Part shown: positions 36,279-48,337 of the stretch, one piece after another | How the letters are laid out: each line of letters opens with the position of its first letter | Position numbering within the stretch: position 1 is the first letter of the stretch | Assembly: GCA_020137815.1 (NCBI GenBank) | Contig: CM035353.1 | Location: 3,840,471-3,904,470 of the forward strand | DNA: 64,000 nt | Origin: Hormiphora californensis | Lineage: Eukaryota; Ctenophora; Tentaculata; Cydippida; Pleurobrachiidae | Reading direction: 5' to 3' | Notes under the pieces: generated by a model | The model's input: only the letters and a program-made list of their open reading frames with translations | Databases searched by the model: none | Told to the model about the DNA's origin: nothing | Position numbers and translations under genes: made by a program

Positions 36279-36411
36279 ACCCCCGTACCTTGAAAAGAAG
36301 TTTCCCGGTACTCTCCCTCTGGTCACTGTTATACTTGAAAATAATGGGGTTAGCGAATGCGGACATTATCGCCAGAGTGATGGTCACTGCTGCAAACATC
36401 TTGTTCATCAC
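36229..36411 (-). CDS. Rhodopsin-type receptor, TM7 exon
   Basis: Minus-strand exon after acceptor CTTGCAG. It reads VMNKMFAAVTITLAIMSAFA then NPIIFKYNSDQREST, a TM7 with the NPxxY motif as NPIIF followed by a helix-8-like stretch. The C-terminal tail (RGLGSDCGLKPSRSTEHF) is encoded by R1 repeat DNA, so either a repeat landed in the last exon or the true end is lost. TM1-TM6 exons should lie at higher coordinates; none was recognised. Confidence 0.6.
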   Translation of the reverse strand: MMNKMFAAVTITLAIMSAFANPIIFKYNSDQRESTGKLLFKVRGLGSDCGLKPSRSTEHF

Positions 36412-37030
36412 CTGCAAGTGAAGAGTGGAAAATTGACGGTACAGCTGTTACTTAATATAGGTTATGGTACCGCTGCTATATATATAGTCTTTCAGGGCAC
36501 GTCCTGGCACCAGAAAACTCAGAACATTTACCGCGCACCGATTGTAGAAAGTTTATCTCGTTATATCCAATTACAGAAAAGCAAATGCAAACCACTATTG
36601 CAGTTATACTGCACAGATCTTTATACTCACATAATCAGAAAGCATCCCCTCGTGTAGTACTTGTTCTGTACCATTGTGGAAGATTACTGTTCGACCAAAG
36701 ACTGCCATATATTATATTGCCTGAAAAAGAATTTTTTGGAATAAATGTTTCAGTATATCAACTGAGAAAACTGTATCTGCCATCCAACCTTTATGCACAC
36801 TATCTTTGTCTCAATAAAAAGAAGCTGCCATCAATGTTATATAAGAACCATTGAATTGTTCATACTTTATGAAGCGAAAGTCACAGGCAACTCAACAGAA
36901 CCTGCACGTATAAAATCTGTAATTTCGGTCGATAATGTTGATATGTGTTTCCTGCAGTCTGTCGGCATGCAGTGAGCTATTACGCGAGCCCGAAGGACAG
37001 ACTGCGTAGCATGGCGAGGTCGATGTGCTC

Positions 37031-37146
37031 CGTGTGGACCCGTGTGGACCCGTGTGGACCCGTGTGGACCCGTGTGGACCCGTGTGGACCCGTGTGGACC
37101 CGTGTGGACCCGTGTGGACCCGTGTGGACCCGTGTGGACCCGTGTG
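37031..37146 (+). repeat. 10-bp minisatellite CGTGTGGACC, 11 copies
   Basis: Eleven uninterrupted identical copies (37031-37140) and a partial twelfth. Because the period is 10, all three frames are open and spell Thr/Val/Asp/Pro/Cys/Gly repeats; not evidence of a gene. Confidence 0.97.
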
Positions 37147-37149
37147 CTG

Positions 37150-38860
37150 AAAGAAGCAGACAAAAGGCGTGATCTCGTGATAAACCCTAGTGGCATATTT
37201 AAGTCACACGTGACAGATAACAGCCAATCAGATTGCTACTATAAGTCATGTTAGGGCACAGGGATTAGGCAACTGCAGAAGTAAATAAATATAATTCCTT
37301 CCCTCAAAGGCATCAAAATAATTTTACAAAGTGCACTAACAAAAAACTCAAATCTTGTCTGCTCCAATTTCATCAATATATTTTATAACTAGTTATATAT
37401 AGCTACTGCTGCACTGCGTGAGTTGGCAAACTATCAGAGCATTGGCCTGCTGACAGAAACTACCTGACAACAGAGCTTAACTAAATACGTCCCTCGGACT
37501 GTGATTTGGAAACCCAGCTGCTGCAGCTTAACGGAGCTTTTCTGATCCGATCCGAGCGAGATCGAGAGCAATGCTGCACTGGTCAAAACGGGGTATGGAG
37601 CCGCCAGGCAGCCGATTTCCATAGAATTAGATACTGCACTTTGCGTTAGTTATATTAAAACGATATTGCGTTAGTCACGATCTAAAAACAATTTTGCTCT
37701 GCCTGGCACTGCCAGTGACAGGTTGACAGCTTTCTTCAATTGAAAGTATTATATTAGTCTCCGTCGCGTCGTAAAATAGTTCAGTCAAAATGAGGACACA
37801 GATTGTTGCAAATTTTGCCCAAGATTTAGTACATATTTACCATTTGTATTACGACCTAATTATAAAGAAGACCTCGAGAGATGCACCCGTGAAGAAATTA
37901 GCCTCTTTTTCAGTCAAAAATGGTTGATTCCATATTTTCCCGAAACTTCGAACTTGACCAGTGTGTGTTTCGCGGTTGAGACCTCAACGCACGCGACTAG
38001 TAGGGACAATAGTGTCAGGTGATGTCAAGGATTAAATTTTACCTATTCATGTGTTAGGGGACCCTCTGATCCCGAGTAAAATGCGGCTCAACCAAGTAGA
38101 GTTAGACCTTGCAGAACACCCAATTTTTTTCTCGTTCTTTAATATATTCGGAAGTAATATAATTATACTTAATTTGGTCTAATCGGTTAAAGCTCACGCC
38201 CCGGTTGAAAAATAAAAACTGCTTGCGACAAAATAAATCGAGTAGCCGGGCAACAGTAAATTTAAAATATTGAATACCACGTCTTTACTCTATACTTTAT
38301 ATGGTGCAATGAGACGGAGTCGCGATGTAAGGGGTATATATTAATGGGCCCATTTAAGACAACTTCGAGATGCTGAAATTGCAGTTCAGGTCTATACAGT
38401 GCACACGATGCTTTCTTTGCTGATCTTGTTTGTCATGCAGGGTGATCTGGTGCGATCAAAGCCTCGCCCCACCCGTGGTATATGAAGTTTGTTAAGACGT
38501 TTCACGAGTATCTATAATTGGATACCCATTTGTATCCATAGATATCCAAGAAACGTATTTATGAATTATCCATGAATATCCATGAACATAAATGGATATT
38601 CAAGAATGTTCATGAATGCAGGTCATATAATGTGTGACGTCGAAAATTGGATATCCATGAATCAATAGAAATGGATAGAGATCGATAGTGATTTCTATCC
38701 ATGGATATCCAATATCCATTTTTTGAGTGCGTTAAGCTTCTTCATCGAAATTAATAAAGTAAAAAAATGGATATATGTATACATACATATATCCATTTTT
38801 TTATATATACATGTATATGTATATAATCATATATATGTATATAATTATATATATATATAT
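37150..38860. other. Long interval without a recognised gene
   Basis: A 45-residue ATG-started frame at 37790-37927 (MRTQIVANFAQDLVHIYHLY...) has no known motif. 38500-38720 contains irregular ATGGATATCCATGAA units. 38760-38805 is an AT-rich hairpin around ATGGATATATGTATAC. An isolated CAGTCGGACC pogo-like end lies at 38866. Confidence 0.4.
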
Positions 38861-38959
38861 ATATACAGTCGGACCACGATTTAGGGGCCCCCGATTATAC
38901 ATATCTTACTATATAATGCAAAAACACCCGAAACTTGATCCCTCCCATGCATGTTTGGT

Positions 38960-39125
38960 GGTCCCTAAATCGTCGTCATCAAGATCAGATCACGTAACAA
39001 GTAGCATGCTAGGAGCACCCAACATGCATGATCAGATCACCCTACTGAGGATCAGATCACCCCACCCATGATCAGATCACCCCAGTGACTATCAGATCAT
39101 CCCAGTGAGTATCAGATCCCACATT
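38960..39125 (+). repeat. Degenerate 20-22-bp tandem GATCAGATCACCCC units
   Basis: ATCAGATCA(C/T)CCCA(G/C)TGA-like units repeat about seven times. A GA tract follows at 39198-39220. Confidence 0.8.
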
Positions 39126-39331
39126 TCACCCAGTAGTCCACTGTGCGTGATGGTAAAATAGACAAATGACGTGACGACAGAGAAATTGAGATAAAAATGA
39201 AGAGAGAGAGAGAGAGAGAGGGGGGGGACAGAGAGGGGGGACAGAGAGGTAGGACTAAGAGGAAACTGAGAAGTGAGAGACATGAAAACCGATCAGTTTA
39301 TGCCATCCGTAGGATGGCCTGGGTCCACTAG

Positions 39332-39362
<31 letters not shown>

Positions 39363-39728
39363 ATATATATTTAAACATACACCCATGGTTATGATTTGAT
39401 GTAATTAACTGCATTTCAGAGTGTCACTTGGTGGTGAAGAATCAGTTTTTGGTTTGGCAGTGTAACCGCAGGGCATTGTTCCGGTGTGTCCAGAATGAAG
39501 ATGAATACTTCTCTGTCGACGGTATATTATCATGTATATATGTATATGCAAATATCCAAACCTACCGTAATATGTACCAAGTTTTAGAGGGGTATATCGC
39601 CTAACTGGCAGTTTTTACAAAATCAAAATCGGCCTACCCAAACAGAAATTACAGCAATTTTAAAGCGAAAATTCGGAACAGAACGAGCAGGCCTCCGCTG
39701 GAGAAAAAAGTCACGTGACACACGTTTA

Positions 39729-40700
39729 CGGTGGCAGATTCCGGCCAAGAGTTTTTTCAATCAAGTGAAATATTTTTGTTTGAATTTTTATAAAAATTTT
39801 ATTTCAAAATAAAAATAAACATGTCGTTAAAATCATTGGCCGGAATCTGCCACGCGAGTGGCAGATGTTGGCCAAGATTCTTAAAAAAACCTTGGCCAGA
39901 ATCTGCCACACACGTGGCAGATTCCGGCCAACAAATTTAAACTTACTTATATAAAGGCGAAAACCGCTGTACCCGACTAATTTTGATACGCTGAATCACG
40001 TAAGCAACTTTTCCAACCCCTCAGAGGTCGGGAAAGTGTCCTAATTGAGCATAATAGGGTCTAATTGACCCAACTTACAACTTTTCACCTGGAAACGATA
40101 GACGCTTATGTGAAGGCACTTTTCCGGCTAATTTTGATACCCTGAATCACGTAAGCAACTTTTCCAAACCCTCCGAGGTCGGGAAAGTGTCCTAATTGAG
40201 CAATTAAGGCCAATTAGACCCAATTATACTCAATTAGGGCAAGTTCCCGACCTCGGAGGGTTTGGAAAAGTTGCTTACGTGATTCAGGGTATCAAAATTA
40301 GCTGGAAAAGTGCCTTCACATAAGCGTCTATCGTTTCCAGGTGAAAAGTTGTAAGTTGGGTCAATTAGACCCTATTATGCTCAATTAGGACACTTTCCCG
40401 ACCTCTGAGGGGTTGGAAAAGTTGCTTACGTGATTCAGCGTATCAAAATTAGTCGGGTACAGCGGTTTTCGCCTTTATATAAGTAAGTTTAAATTTGTTG
40501 GCCGGAATCTGCCACGTGTGTGGCAGATTCTGGCCAAGGTTTTTTTAAGAATCTTGGCCAACATCTGCCACTCGCGTGGCAGATTCCGGCCAATGATTTT
40601 AACGACATGTTTATTTTTATTTTGAAATAAAATTTTTATAAAACTTCAAACAAAAATATTTCACTTGATTGAAAAAACTCTTGGCCGGAATCTGCCACCG
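39729..40700. mobile_element. 972-bp palindromic element with TA target duplication
   Basis: Flanked by TA on both sides (39727-39728, 40701-40702). Ends CGGTGGCAGATTCCGGCCAA / TTGGCCGGAATCTGCCACCG. The two arms of about 475 bp are near-exact reverse complements meeting at about 40205-40240. Each arm contains two own hairpins built from TGGCAGATTCCGGCCAA and a direct duplication of the AATTTTGATAC...GGTCGGGAAAGTGTCC block (39979-40060 and 40129-40200). No protein. Confidence 0.9.
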
Positions 40701-41337
40701 TACACGTTATTCTAAGGACCGATTTGCCCCATACATGTGCCACTTTGCCCCGTGGACCAAAGTTTACCCTAACGTTAACGTTTTTATTCCGTACATCCCG
40801 GTTATAGCTAGTTTTAACGTTTTCGTGATGGGAAGGTGCTCCAATGACTACTACTTTTATCAACTGTGTGGTCAATTCCCTGACAACATAGCTATACCTT
40901 CTTCCACATCCATAAGTGAAACGCCCCAGCCGCTTTGTGGAATCGGTTTACACTCGTATGCGACAAATCCAGGGGTAAATAATTTGCTTTTTAATCGTTC
41001 GTTCGCCGATGAGTTAAACTTACTTCTGATAGGGTCAACTTAAAATTAAATTTTAAATAAAAATCAATCCCTACAGCTGGCTGGCGCGGCTGTGCCCCAA
41101 TCTATGGCCATGCAATCCGATGATGCATGCGTTCAAGTGAAAGGAGTAGGACAGGGCTGGAATAATACTGTACTGGAGAATACTGTACTGGATGAGTACT
41201 GTAAAAGTGTGGAGTTTTTAATGTCGAACAAGACCCAAAACTTTTTAGTTAAACACCAGATCTGTGACACCCTGGTACAAGTAATGGAAAATGCAGACCA
41301 TGATGTTGAGAATGAGGCTAGATGTAATGGGATAACG

Positions 41338-43170
41338 TGAGTGATCGGTAGCTGCAATATGTATTATGTTTTAGGAAGTCTATTAATATGACGTGATCAA
41401 CTGCTATAGCCCAACTGTTCATTCTGAGAATTCTGATACAAAGATATTATTTGCCGTACTGCTATATGAGGTAACTCCAACCCCCCAGTTTCATCTCCTT
41501 GTTTAACATGGGAGTTACCAAGGGAATCCACTGAGTTCGATTAATCTAGGCACATACCCACAGTACTATTCGAATTGGCATATCTTTATATCAGGAATCT
41601 CGGATAGCAACAATCCTTGTGTTTTATTGCTATCTGAACAGATTAGGCGTATAGACAGGGCTCTTATTATCAGCAGTACTCACGTATCAATGGTAATGTA
41701 TTAATTGCACTGAACTGCTGTAGACATCACCCACTCACTTCATACACACACAACAAGAGCCCTGTCTATACGCCTAATCTGTTCAGATAGCAATAAAACA
41801 CAAGGATTGTTGCTATCCGAGATTCCTGATATAAAGATATGCCAATTCGAATAGTACTGTGGGTATGTGCCTAGATTAATCGAACTCAGTGGATTCCCTT
41901 GGTAACTCCCATGTTAAACAAGGAGATGAAACTGGGGGGTTGGAGTTACCTCATATAGCAGTACGGCAAATAATATCTTTGTATCAGAATTCTCAGAATG
42001 AACAGTTGGGCTATAGCAGTTGATCACGTCATATTAATTGTTATCATGATCCTCGGATCACTGCACGATACTAGTGACGGCTCTCTCGTGCTGTAATACA
42101 GCCGGTGATCAATAACCTGTCGTACAGGCTTGATCATGTGTGTGGGTGTTGTGTGTGTATGAAGTGAGTGGGTGATGTCTACAGCAGTTCAGTGCAATTA
42201 ATACATTACCATTTTAGGAAGTCGTTTTAGTATCTGATTTTGTTGCTCAGATCTCATATTATACTGAATAACCAATTAGGTTTTTTGTAGGATAAATATA
42301 TGTATTACATATCAAATATTATATCGATGCTAAGGACGTGCTTGCTTCAGATACGGGTTATATTGCAAGTACTCCAAATGGGTATGGATGTACGTAAAGC
42401 CGTATCAGATATGTAACGGTTGGAAGGATTGCGAAAGGGGTGAAGATGAAAAAAACTGTCGGATAACTAACGAGACTGCCGCGGTTTGCGAAAGGCACGA
42501 TAATAAAAAAAACCTGATGTCCCTCTCTAGACCTGTTCGATGTGCTGCCCTTCGTATCGCTTGTTAGACTTTCAGCTTATTAAAAACAGGATGAGGAATT
42601 ACTGCAGTAATTTCACACGATCAACACATGCAAGGACCAACAGACAGGCGAGTCGTAACGTGTAACGTGAACGGTTTACAATATAATGTAATGATAACGT
42701 GAGTGTAGTAGCTGCAATATTTTATGTTTTTGAAGTAAGTTTTTATATGATTTTGTTGCTAGATACTCATATATGAATAACAAATTAGGTTTTTTGTAGG
42801 ATAAATATATGTATTACATATCAATATTATATCGATGCTAAGGACTGCTTGCTTTCAGTACGGGTATATTAGTACTCAAATGGGAGATGTACGTAAGCCG
42901 TATCAGATATGTAACGGTTGGAAGGATTGCGAAAGGGGCGAAGATGAAAAAAACTGTCGGATAACTAACGAGACTGCCGCGGTTTGCGAAAGTGCATCGA
43001 TAAAAAACAGGATGATTCCTATACTAGACATTGTTCGATGTGTCCCTTCGTATCGCTTGTTACTTTCACTTAAACCATGACTTGAGAATTACTGCAGTAA
43101 CTTTCACGATCAAACCAACTGCACGGACCCAACAAGACAGGCAGTAACTGTAACGTGAACGGTTACCTTC
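41338..43170 (+). repeat. Tandem duplication of an LDLa exon in receptor 2
   Basis: The block around 41338-41380 plus 42240-42660 recurs at about 42690-43150, covering the intron end (GGTTTTTTGTAGGATAAATA), the LDLa exon and the following sequence. Copies differ mostly by one- or two-base indels, which break both frames. This pattern suits either rapid pseudogene decay or uncorrected long-read sequence. Confidence 0.8.
41381..42211. mobile_element. Insertion with interleaved inverted repeats
   Basis: Bounded by a 12-bp direct repeat TTTTAGGAAGTC (41369-41380 and 42212-42223). Internal order A (41382-41665), 23 nt, B (41689-41754), A' (41755-42038), 109 nt, B' (42148-42213). A/A' (284 bp) and B/B' (66 bp) are essentially perfect inverted pairs that interlock rather than nest; B ends exactly where A' starts. 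B' overlaps the right direct repeat by two bases. It lies in an intron of receptor 2; the sister repeat exon block at 42690 lacks it. Confidence 0.88.
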
Positions 43171-45029
43171 AACCATATCCTATTCGTGGTGTGCTCCCAA
43201 GAAGTCGGCCAAGTTTTGTCGTTGTGTGACGATGGTGTCGATTCGGAGTGTGTCTCCCCAACCGTTCAATGTTACATTCACAGCACCAGCTTTGTGACGG
43301 GGTCATTGACTGTACTGACGGGCAAGGATCCGATGAGTCAGACTCCATCTGCTCTCTCATGACTTCTGATACCTGCTGGAGACGGTACATCCACCTGAGC
43401 CACTGCAAATTCCAGTAGCTGGATAGGAGACAATGTGAGGGACTGCATTCTGGAATTGATGAACAGACGGACCTGTGGCCCTTGTGCGGAACGGGTAACT
43501 ACAAATACTTTGCAGCAAACATAGCGATTGTGATAGGGTCTACAAATGTAACAATGGAAGGATTTTCTGCAGTTATCCATGATGTGTGATGATTTGTTTA
43601 TCCCCTGCATGTGGAGGAAAGTGCCCTTTGTGAGGCTACATCCGGTCGTGACTCAGTGTCGGAGGTAATACCAAGTTCAATTGCAATAGTGCATGAGGGG
43701 TCTTCTTCAACGGTGAATAAAGTGGTAATGTATTGCCTGAAAGGACTCCACTTACTTACAGTACAGGCTGCTCCGAGATCGAGTTCTCCCTGCCCATCAG
43801 TAACAAGACCCTGGGGTACAACAAGAGCACGTCACTGAGTGTTCCCAAGCACAAGGTGTCATTTTCCTTCCTTTTTGGGGAGTACTACGTTTCCTGAGCT
43901 GTCTGGGTTGTGCGAGGGGACAGTACCTGTGCCATAACCAAGAGGATCAACACGATAGTTGTGGTGGGCGTATCGGAATCGTGTTTTTCACCCTAGCAGA
44001 CAACTCCTACCTGACCTTCCTGGTGCCCTACCGGGGAACCCTCAGCAACGATCTGTTCCTGTGCGACAATGGCCGGTGTATTGACTACCAGAGAGTCTGT
44101 AATCTAGCAAATGATTGTGGTGATGGGAGCGACGAGAGGAGGTGTAGTAATAATTTCCACTGCAAAGACAAGAGCAGATTACTCTCATTGGATCAGATCT
44201 GCAACGGGGTAGTCGACTGTAAAGATGGGTCCGATGAGTGCAACGACCAGTGCAGAGAGACACTAGCCAAGTCGGATGCACTTCGAGTATGTGCCTGGGC
44301 ACTGGGAATAGCAGCTACGCTACTGAATCTCTGGGCTATCGAGAAACTTGTTTACAAGGCGTTTGTAAAAACATCGAAAACTCTGTCCGCCTTCCTGAAC
44401 CAAGGGCTGTTACTAATAATCGCTCTGAGTGACCTCATGATTGGATTTTACCTCATTGCCCTTGGGGTCCTGGACGTGCTCCACAAGGAAACCTATTGCA
44501 AGGTGAAAGATACCTGGCTGAGTAGTAAATGGTGTGGAATCTTGGGAGTGGGAAGTACGATCGCTTCCCAGTCCTCCCTCTTCGCAATGACAGTCATCAG
44601 CATTGTCCGTGCTAATTCCATAGTCCGAGGACTCAGAATTGAACCTCAACTTACCCTAAAACTCCGGGTAAGAGGTTTGGTCGTGGTGTCTGCCATCTAC
44701 TTTCTAGGTACAGGAATTTCCGTCCTACCTATGATTCTTACCTAAGAATTCTTCGTCAATGGCTTACCATGGAACGCTCACTGAATCTCTTCCTTGGCTC
44801 ACAAGTAAAGAAACCAGCTTGTTACTCTTCGGGCGTACTACGGTCGACTTCAGGTCACCCTATCCTGGAGGGAAGTTCGAGAGCTAATCCGAGCGATGTT
44901 TACCGAAGGAGAGGAGATCTCAATAAGAAATAGGCACTTTTATGGAAATGATGGAGTATGCCTGTTCAAGTTCATGGTCAATGCAAATGACCCACAAAAA
45001 GGGTATGTCGGCTTCGTTCTGGGACTTAA

Positions 45030-46332
45030 GGGTACACCTGGCGTTTTTCATCATCGAGTGCCCAACCAAATGACTTCACCAGGGTTTAGGTCATACAAAA
45101 TGGACCTCAAATATGCAATTTTAGCCCTAAAGTCGAATTCATATTTTTGCTACAGCCTATTTTCAAAGTGGCGTTTTTTCAATTTTTGTTGGAATTTTTA
45201 ACCTCAGGACCACTTTTTTTGAGATAGAAACATTAAATTCTTGGAATTTGAAGAGAATATAAAGGTGAATAAGCCCAAAGAAGGATTTTTGAAATGGAGC
45301 TTATTTCTGGCCATGAGAACGGTTTACTTTTTTGCTTCTTTGACACGCTGGCTGAGAATGTTCCCATGCTTCATTAGAGATGAAAATCGGGAAATAGTTG
45401 CTCAAAACGATTATCTATGTGGCCCAAAAATTTTGGAACTTTCCCGCCAAAGATGTGGTGTACAGAGCTTGTTTTGTGAAACCCGTCTTTTTGAAAAAGA
45501 GGGAAATTCCCTGTATCTCAAAAACGGATGATCGTAGAGACCTGCGACCAAGCTTAATCGATTCAGAAGGTCCGATTTTGGGGGGGTCTTCTGAGAGACA
45601 TTTTGCTCCTACTCCAACCGTTTTTGCTGTAATTGCAAAAAACCAATTCTATGAAAAGGGGGAACAACTCTATTCCAGTAGCCTGCTACGGGCTGATTTC
45701 CCCCTTACTTGCTGATACCTTTTTCGCAATTACAGCAAAAACGGTTGGAGTAGGAGCAAAATGTCTCTCAGAAGACCCCCCCAAAATCGGACCTTCTGAA
45801 TCGATTAAGCTTGGTCGCAGGTCTCTACGATCATCCGTTTTTGAGATACAGGGAATTTCCCTCTTTTTCAAAAAGACGGGTTTCACAAAACAAGCTCTGT
45901 ACACCACATCTTTGGCGGGAAAGTTCCAAAATTTTTGGGCCACATAGATAATCGTTTTGAGCAACTATTTCCCGATTTTCATCTCTAATGAAGCATGGGA
46001 ACATTCTCAGCCAGCGTGTCAAAGAAGCAAAAAAGTAAACCGTTCTCATGGCCAGAAATAAGCTCCATTTCAAAAATCCTTCTTTGGGCTTATTCACCTT
46101 TATATTCTCTTCAAATTCCAAGAATTTAATGTTTCTATCTCAAAAAAAGTGGTCCTGAGGTTAAAAATTCCAACAAAAATTGAAAAAACGCCACTTTGAA
46201 AATAGGCTGTAGCAAAAATATGAATTCGACTTTAGGGCTAAAATTGCATATTTGAGGTCCATTTTGTATGACCTAAACCCTGGTGAAGTCATTTGGTTGG
46301 GCACTCGATGATGAAAAACGCCAGGTGTACCC
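45030..46332. mobile_element. TTAA-flanked palindromic element, copy 2
   Basis: 1,303 bp between TTAA (45026-45029) and TTAA (46333-46336), very similar to the copy at 15380-16669. It lies inside the TM5 codons of receptor 2. Removing the element and one TTAA gives GGA CTT AAT GTC ACT, reading GFVLGL-NVTCFAIISVAYIL, an uninterrupted TM5. The two arms are close to identical in reverse complement. Confidence 0.95.
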
Positions 46333-46820
46333 TTAATGTCACTTGCTTCGCGATTATTTCTGTCGCGTACATCTTAGTTGGTGTCACTACAAAGAGGTCC
46401 TCCAGGGGGGTAGTGGGAAATGGGAATGAAAACTTGGCGGTACGGATGAGAAAACGAAACCAAGCACTCCAGAAAAAGATCGCAATGATAATTGGAACAG
46501 ACTTTGCGTGTTGGTCCCCCTTTATTATTGTCTCTATCCTGAATGTCTGTGAGGTTGTAGACCTGTCTGCATGGTACGGATTTCTCTCCATAGTGTTCCT
46601 CCCAATCAATGGAATCATCAACCCCCTTCTTTATTCCTCCCTGTCAGGCCCGGCACAGGCCGTTATAATGAAGGCTGTAATGGATGGATACAAATCAGTG
46701 AAGCAGCTTGCCATTGGATGTTTCTTCTCTACATCCCAGGAACCTACCGATCAAGTTGCTGCTGCTACCAATCCAACTGCTATCGAACTAGTTACTGCTA
46801 TCGAGCAAGATACTGCTATC

Positions 46821-48281
46821 ACAGCGCTGGCAAGCGCCCCGGGGCCAACCCCAGGCCAAGAAACACAACTGTGGTGAAAGTAGTGCCATTACTGTAGCAG
46901 TAGTATGCAGGAGTAGTACAGTGTAACATGACACCCACAACAGAGAGGGGAACTGGCTGTCATCGCCCCTTTACGGGCCAGCGCTTATATACTTATTTTA
47001 CAGATAGGCCCTTTTCAAGCGGCTAAAAAACATACTTACATTACTCCTATCCAGCTCAAATTTTGTATTAAGAGTTGCCAACTAGGGAACTTTGTTGTGT
47101 AAAAATTTCACGTTCCTAGCGTTTGTACTTCACAAGTTATGAAGGGCTCAAATTTCGCACACTTAAGATATATCGATCGATATACATATAGGTATATAGA
47201 TACAGATTTTTGCGTCAATCTTAGAAACACGATTTCTCAAAAACGGTAAACAGTAGCTGCACAATTCCAAAAACATCTTTTAGTGCTAGTGCTTGGCCGT
47301 GTTTTAAAGCGAGATGGTATAAATTGGTCTATTATAACAAGAGTTATGACGGTCTTAAATAATTAAGACGATTTCTAAGAAACACGATTTCTCAAAAACG
47401 GTAAACAGTAACTGCACAATTCCAAAAACATCTTTTAGTGCTAGTGCTTGGCCGTGTTTTAAAGCGAGATGGCGTAAATTGGTCTATTATAACAAGAGTT
47501 ATGACGGTCTTAAATAATTAAGACGATTTCTAAGAAACACGATTTCTCAAAAACGGTAAACAGTAACTGCACAATTCCAAAGACATCTTTTAGTGCTAGT
47601 GCTTGGCCGTGTTTTAAAGCGAGATGGTATAAATTGGTCTATTATAACAAGAGTTATGACGGTCTTAAATAATTAAGACGATTTCTAAGAAACACGATTT
47701 CTCAAAAACGGTAAACAGTAACTGCACAATTCCAAAAATATCTTTTAGTGCTAGCGCTTGGCCGTGTTTTAAAGCGAGATGGTGTAAATTGGTCAATCAT
47801 AACAAGAGTTATGACGGTCTTAAAATTTAGGACGATTTTCAATATATGTATATCGCGAGTGTCTACCGATTTTAGATAAACTTTAGGCCGACTCAATTTG
47901 GTCGAGAAATGAATCTGTGGTAAAACCAAAACACATGATACTTGAACCAAAACCAAACACGTTTGGTGGATTTCCCGGGGCAACAGAACGTGAAAATATT
48001 TTATATCGAAAATAAATGATATGGAGACGCCCGGGGGCCGGGGTGCTGTCAAGTCCGCTATTCACAAACTGTCCAATCACTTCTTAATGAAAGAAAACAA
48101 TTAAAAGTTGTCTCGTTGCATAAAACACCTGAGTTTTCCAAACTGTGGCCATTCATATGAACAGTGGACTTGACAGCACCCCGGCCCCCGGGCGTCTCCA
48201 TATCATTTATTTTCGATATAAAATATTTTCACGTTCTGTTGCCCCGGGAAATCCACCAAACGTGTTTGGTTTTGGTTCAAG
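46821..48281. mobile_element. Helentron/HINE-like element in the receptor 2 tail
   Basis: Flanked by a 20-bp direct repeat TCGAGCAAGATACTGCTATC (46801-46820 and 48282-48301). Begins with the hairpin GCGCTGGCAAGCGC and CCCCGGGGCC, like the element at 30437. Contains four tandem units of about 157 bp (about 47218-47830, AAACACGATTTCTCAAAAAC) and ends with a palindrome of 116-bp perfect arms (47941-48056 and 48166-48281). The interrupted tail reads ...TAIEQDTAI before and EQDTAIELDTPATSELN-stop after. Confidence 0.7.
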
Positions 48282-48337
48282 TCGAGCAAGATACTGCTAT
48301 CGAACTAGATACTCCTGCTACTTCCGAGTTAAACTAG

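Larger units (their letters stand above)
40703..48337 (+). pseudogene. LDLa-7TM receptor 2, interrupted by transposons and frameshifts
   Basis: Pieces in order: Cys-rich ectodomain frames 40703-41043 and 41078-41337 (the latter with a GTGAGT donor), tandemly repeated LDLa exons (42280-42660, 42790-43080: QICNGWKDCERGEDEKNC), an LDLa near 43290 (QLCDGVIDCTDGQGSDES), then an open frame 43981-44745 with two LDLa modules (CNLANDCGDGSDERRC, ICNGVVDCKDGSDEC) and TM1-TM4. An in-frame TAA follows, frameshifted loop 2, then TM5 split by a TTAA element (45030-46332), TM6 (DFACWSPFIIVSILNV) and TM7 (LPINGIINPLLYSS). DFxCWSP and LPIN..NP.LY recall LGR/relaxin receptors. The C-tail is split by 46821-48281; the stop is at 48335-48337. 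Confidence 0.82.

Noticed and set aside
36867-37254. Repetitive GPHGSTRVHT- and WTRVDPCGPV-type proteins
   Set aside because: Period-10 minisatellite is open in all frames; coding potential is a by-product.
37790-37927. 45-residue ATG-started frame
   Set aside because: No homology or composition signal; it is within what chance gives in this AT-rich interval.
45026-46336. The TTAA element acting as a spliceable intron
   Set aside because: No GT or GC at the left border and no AG at the right border in a position that restores the frame; only DNA-level TTAA excision does so.
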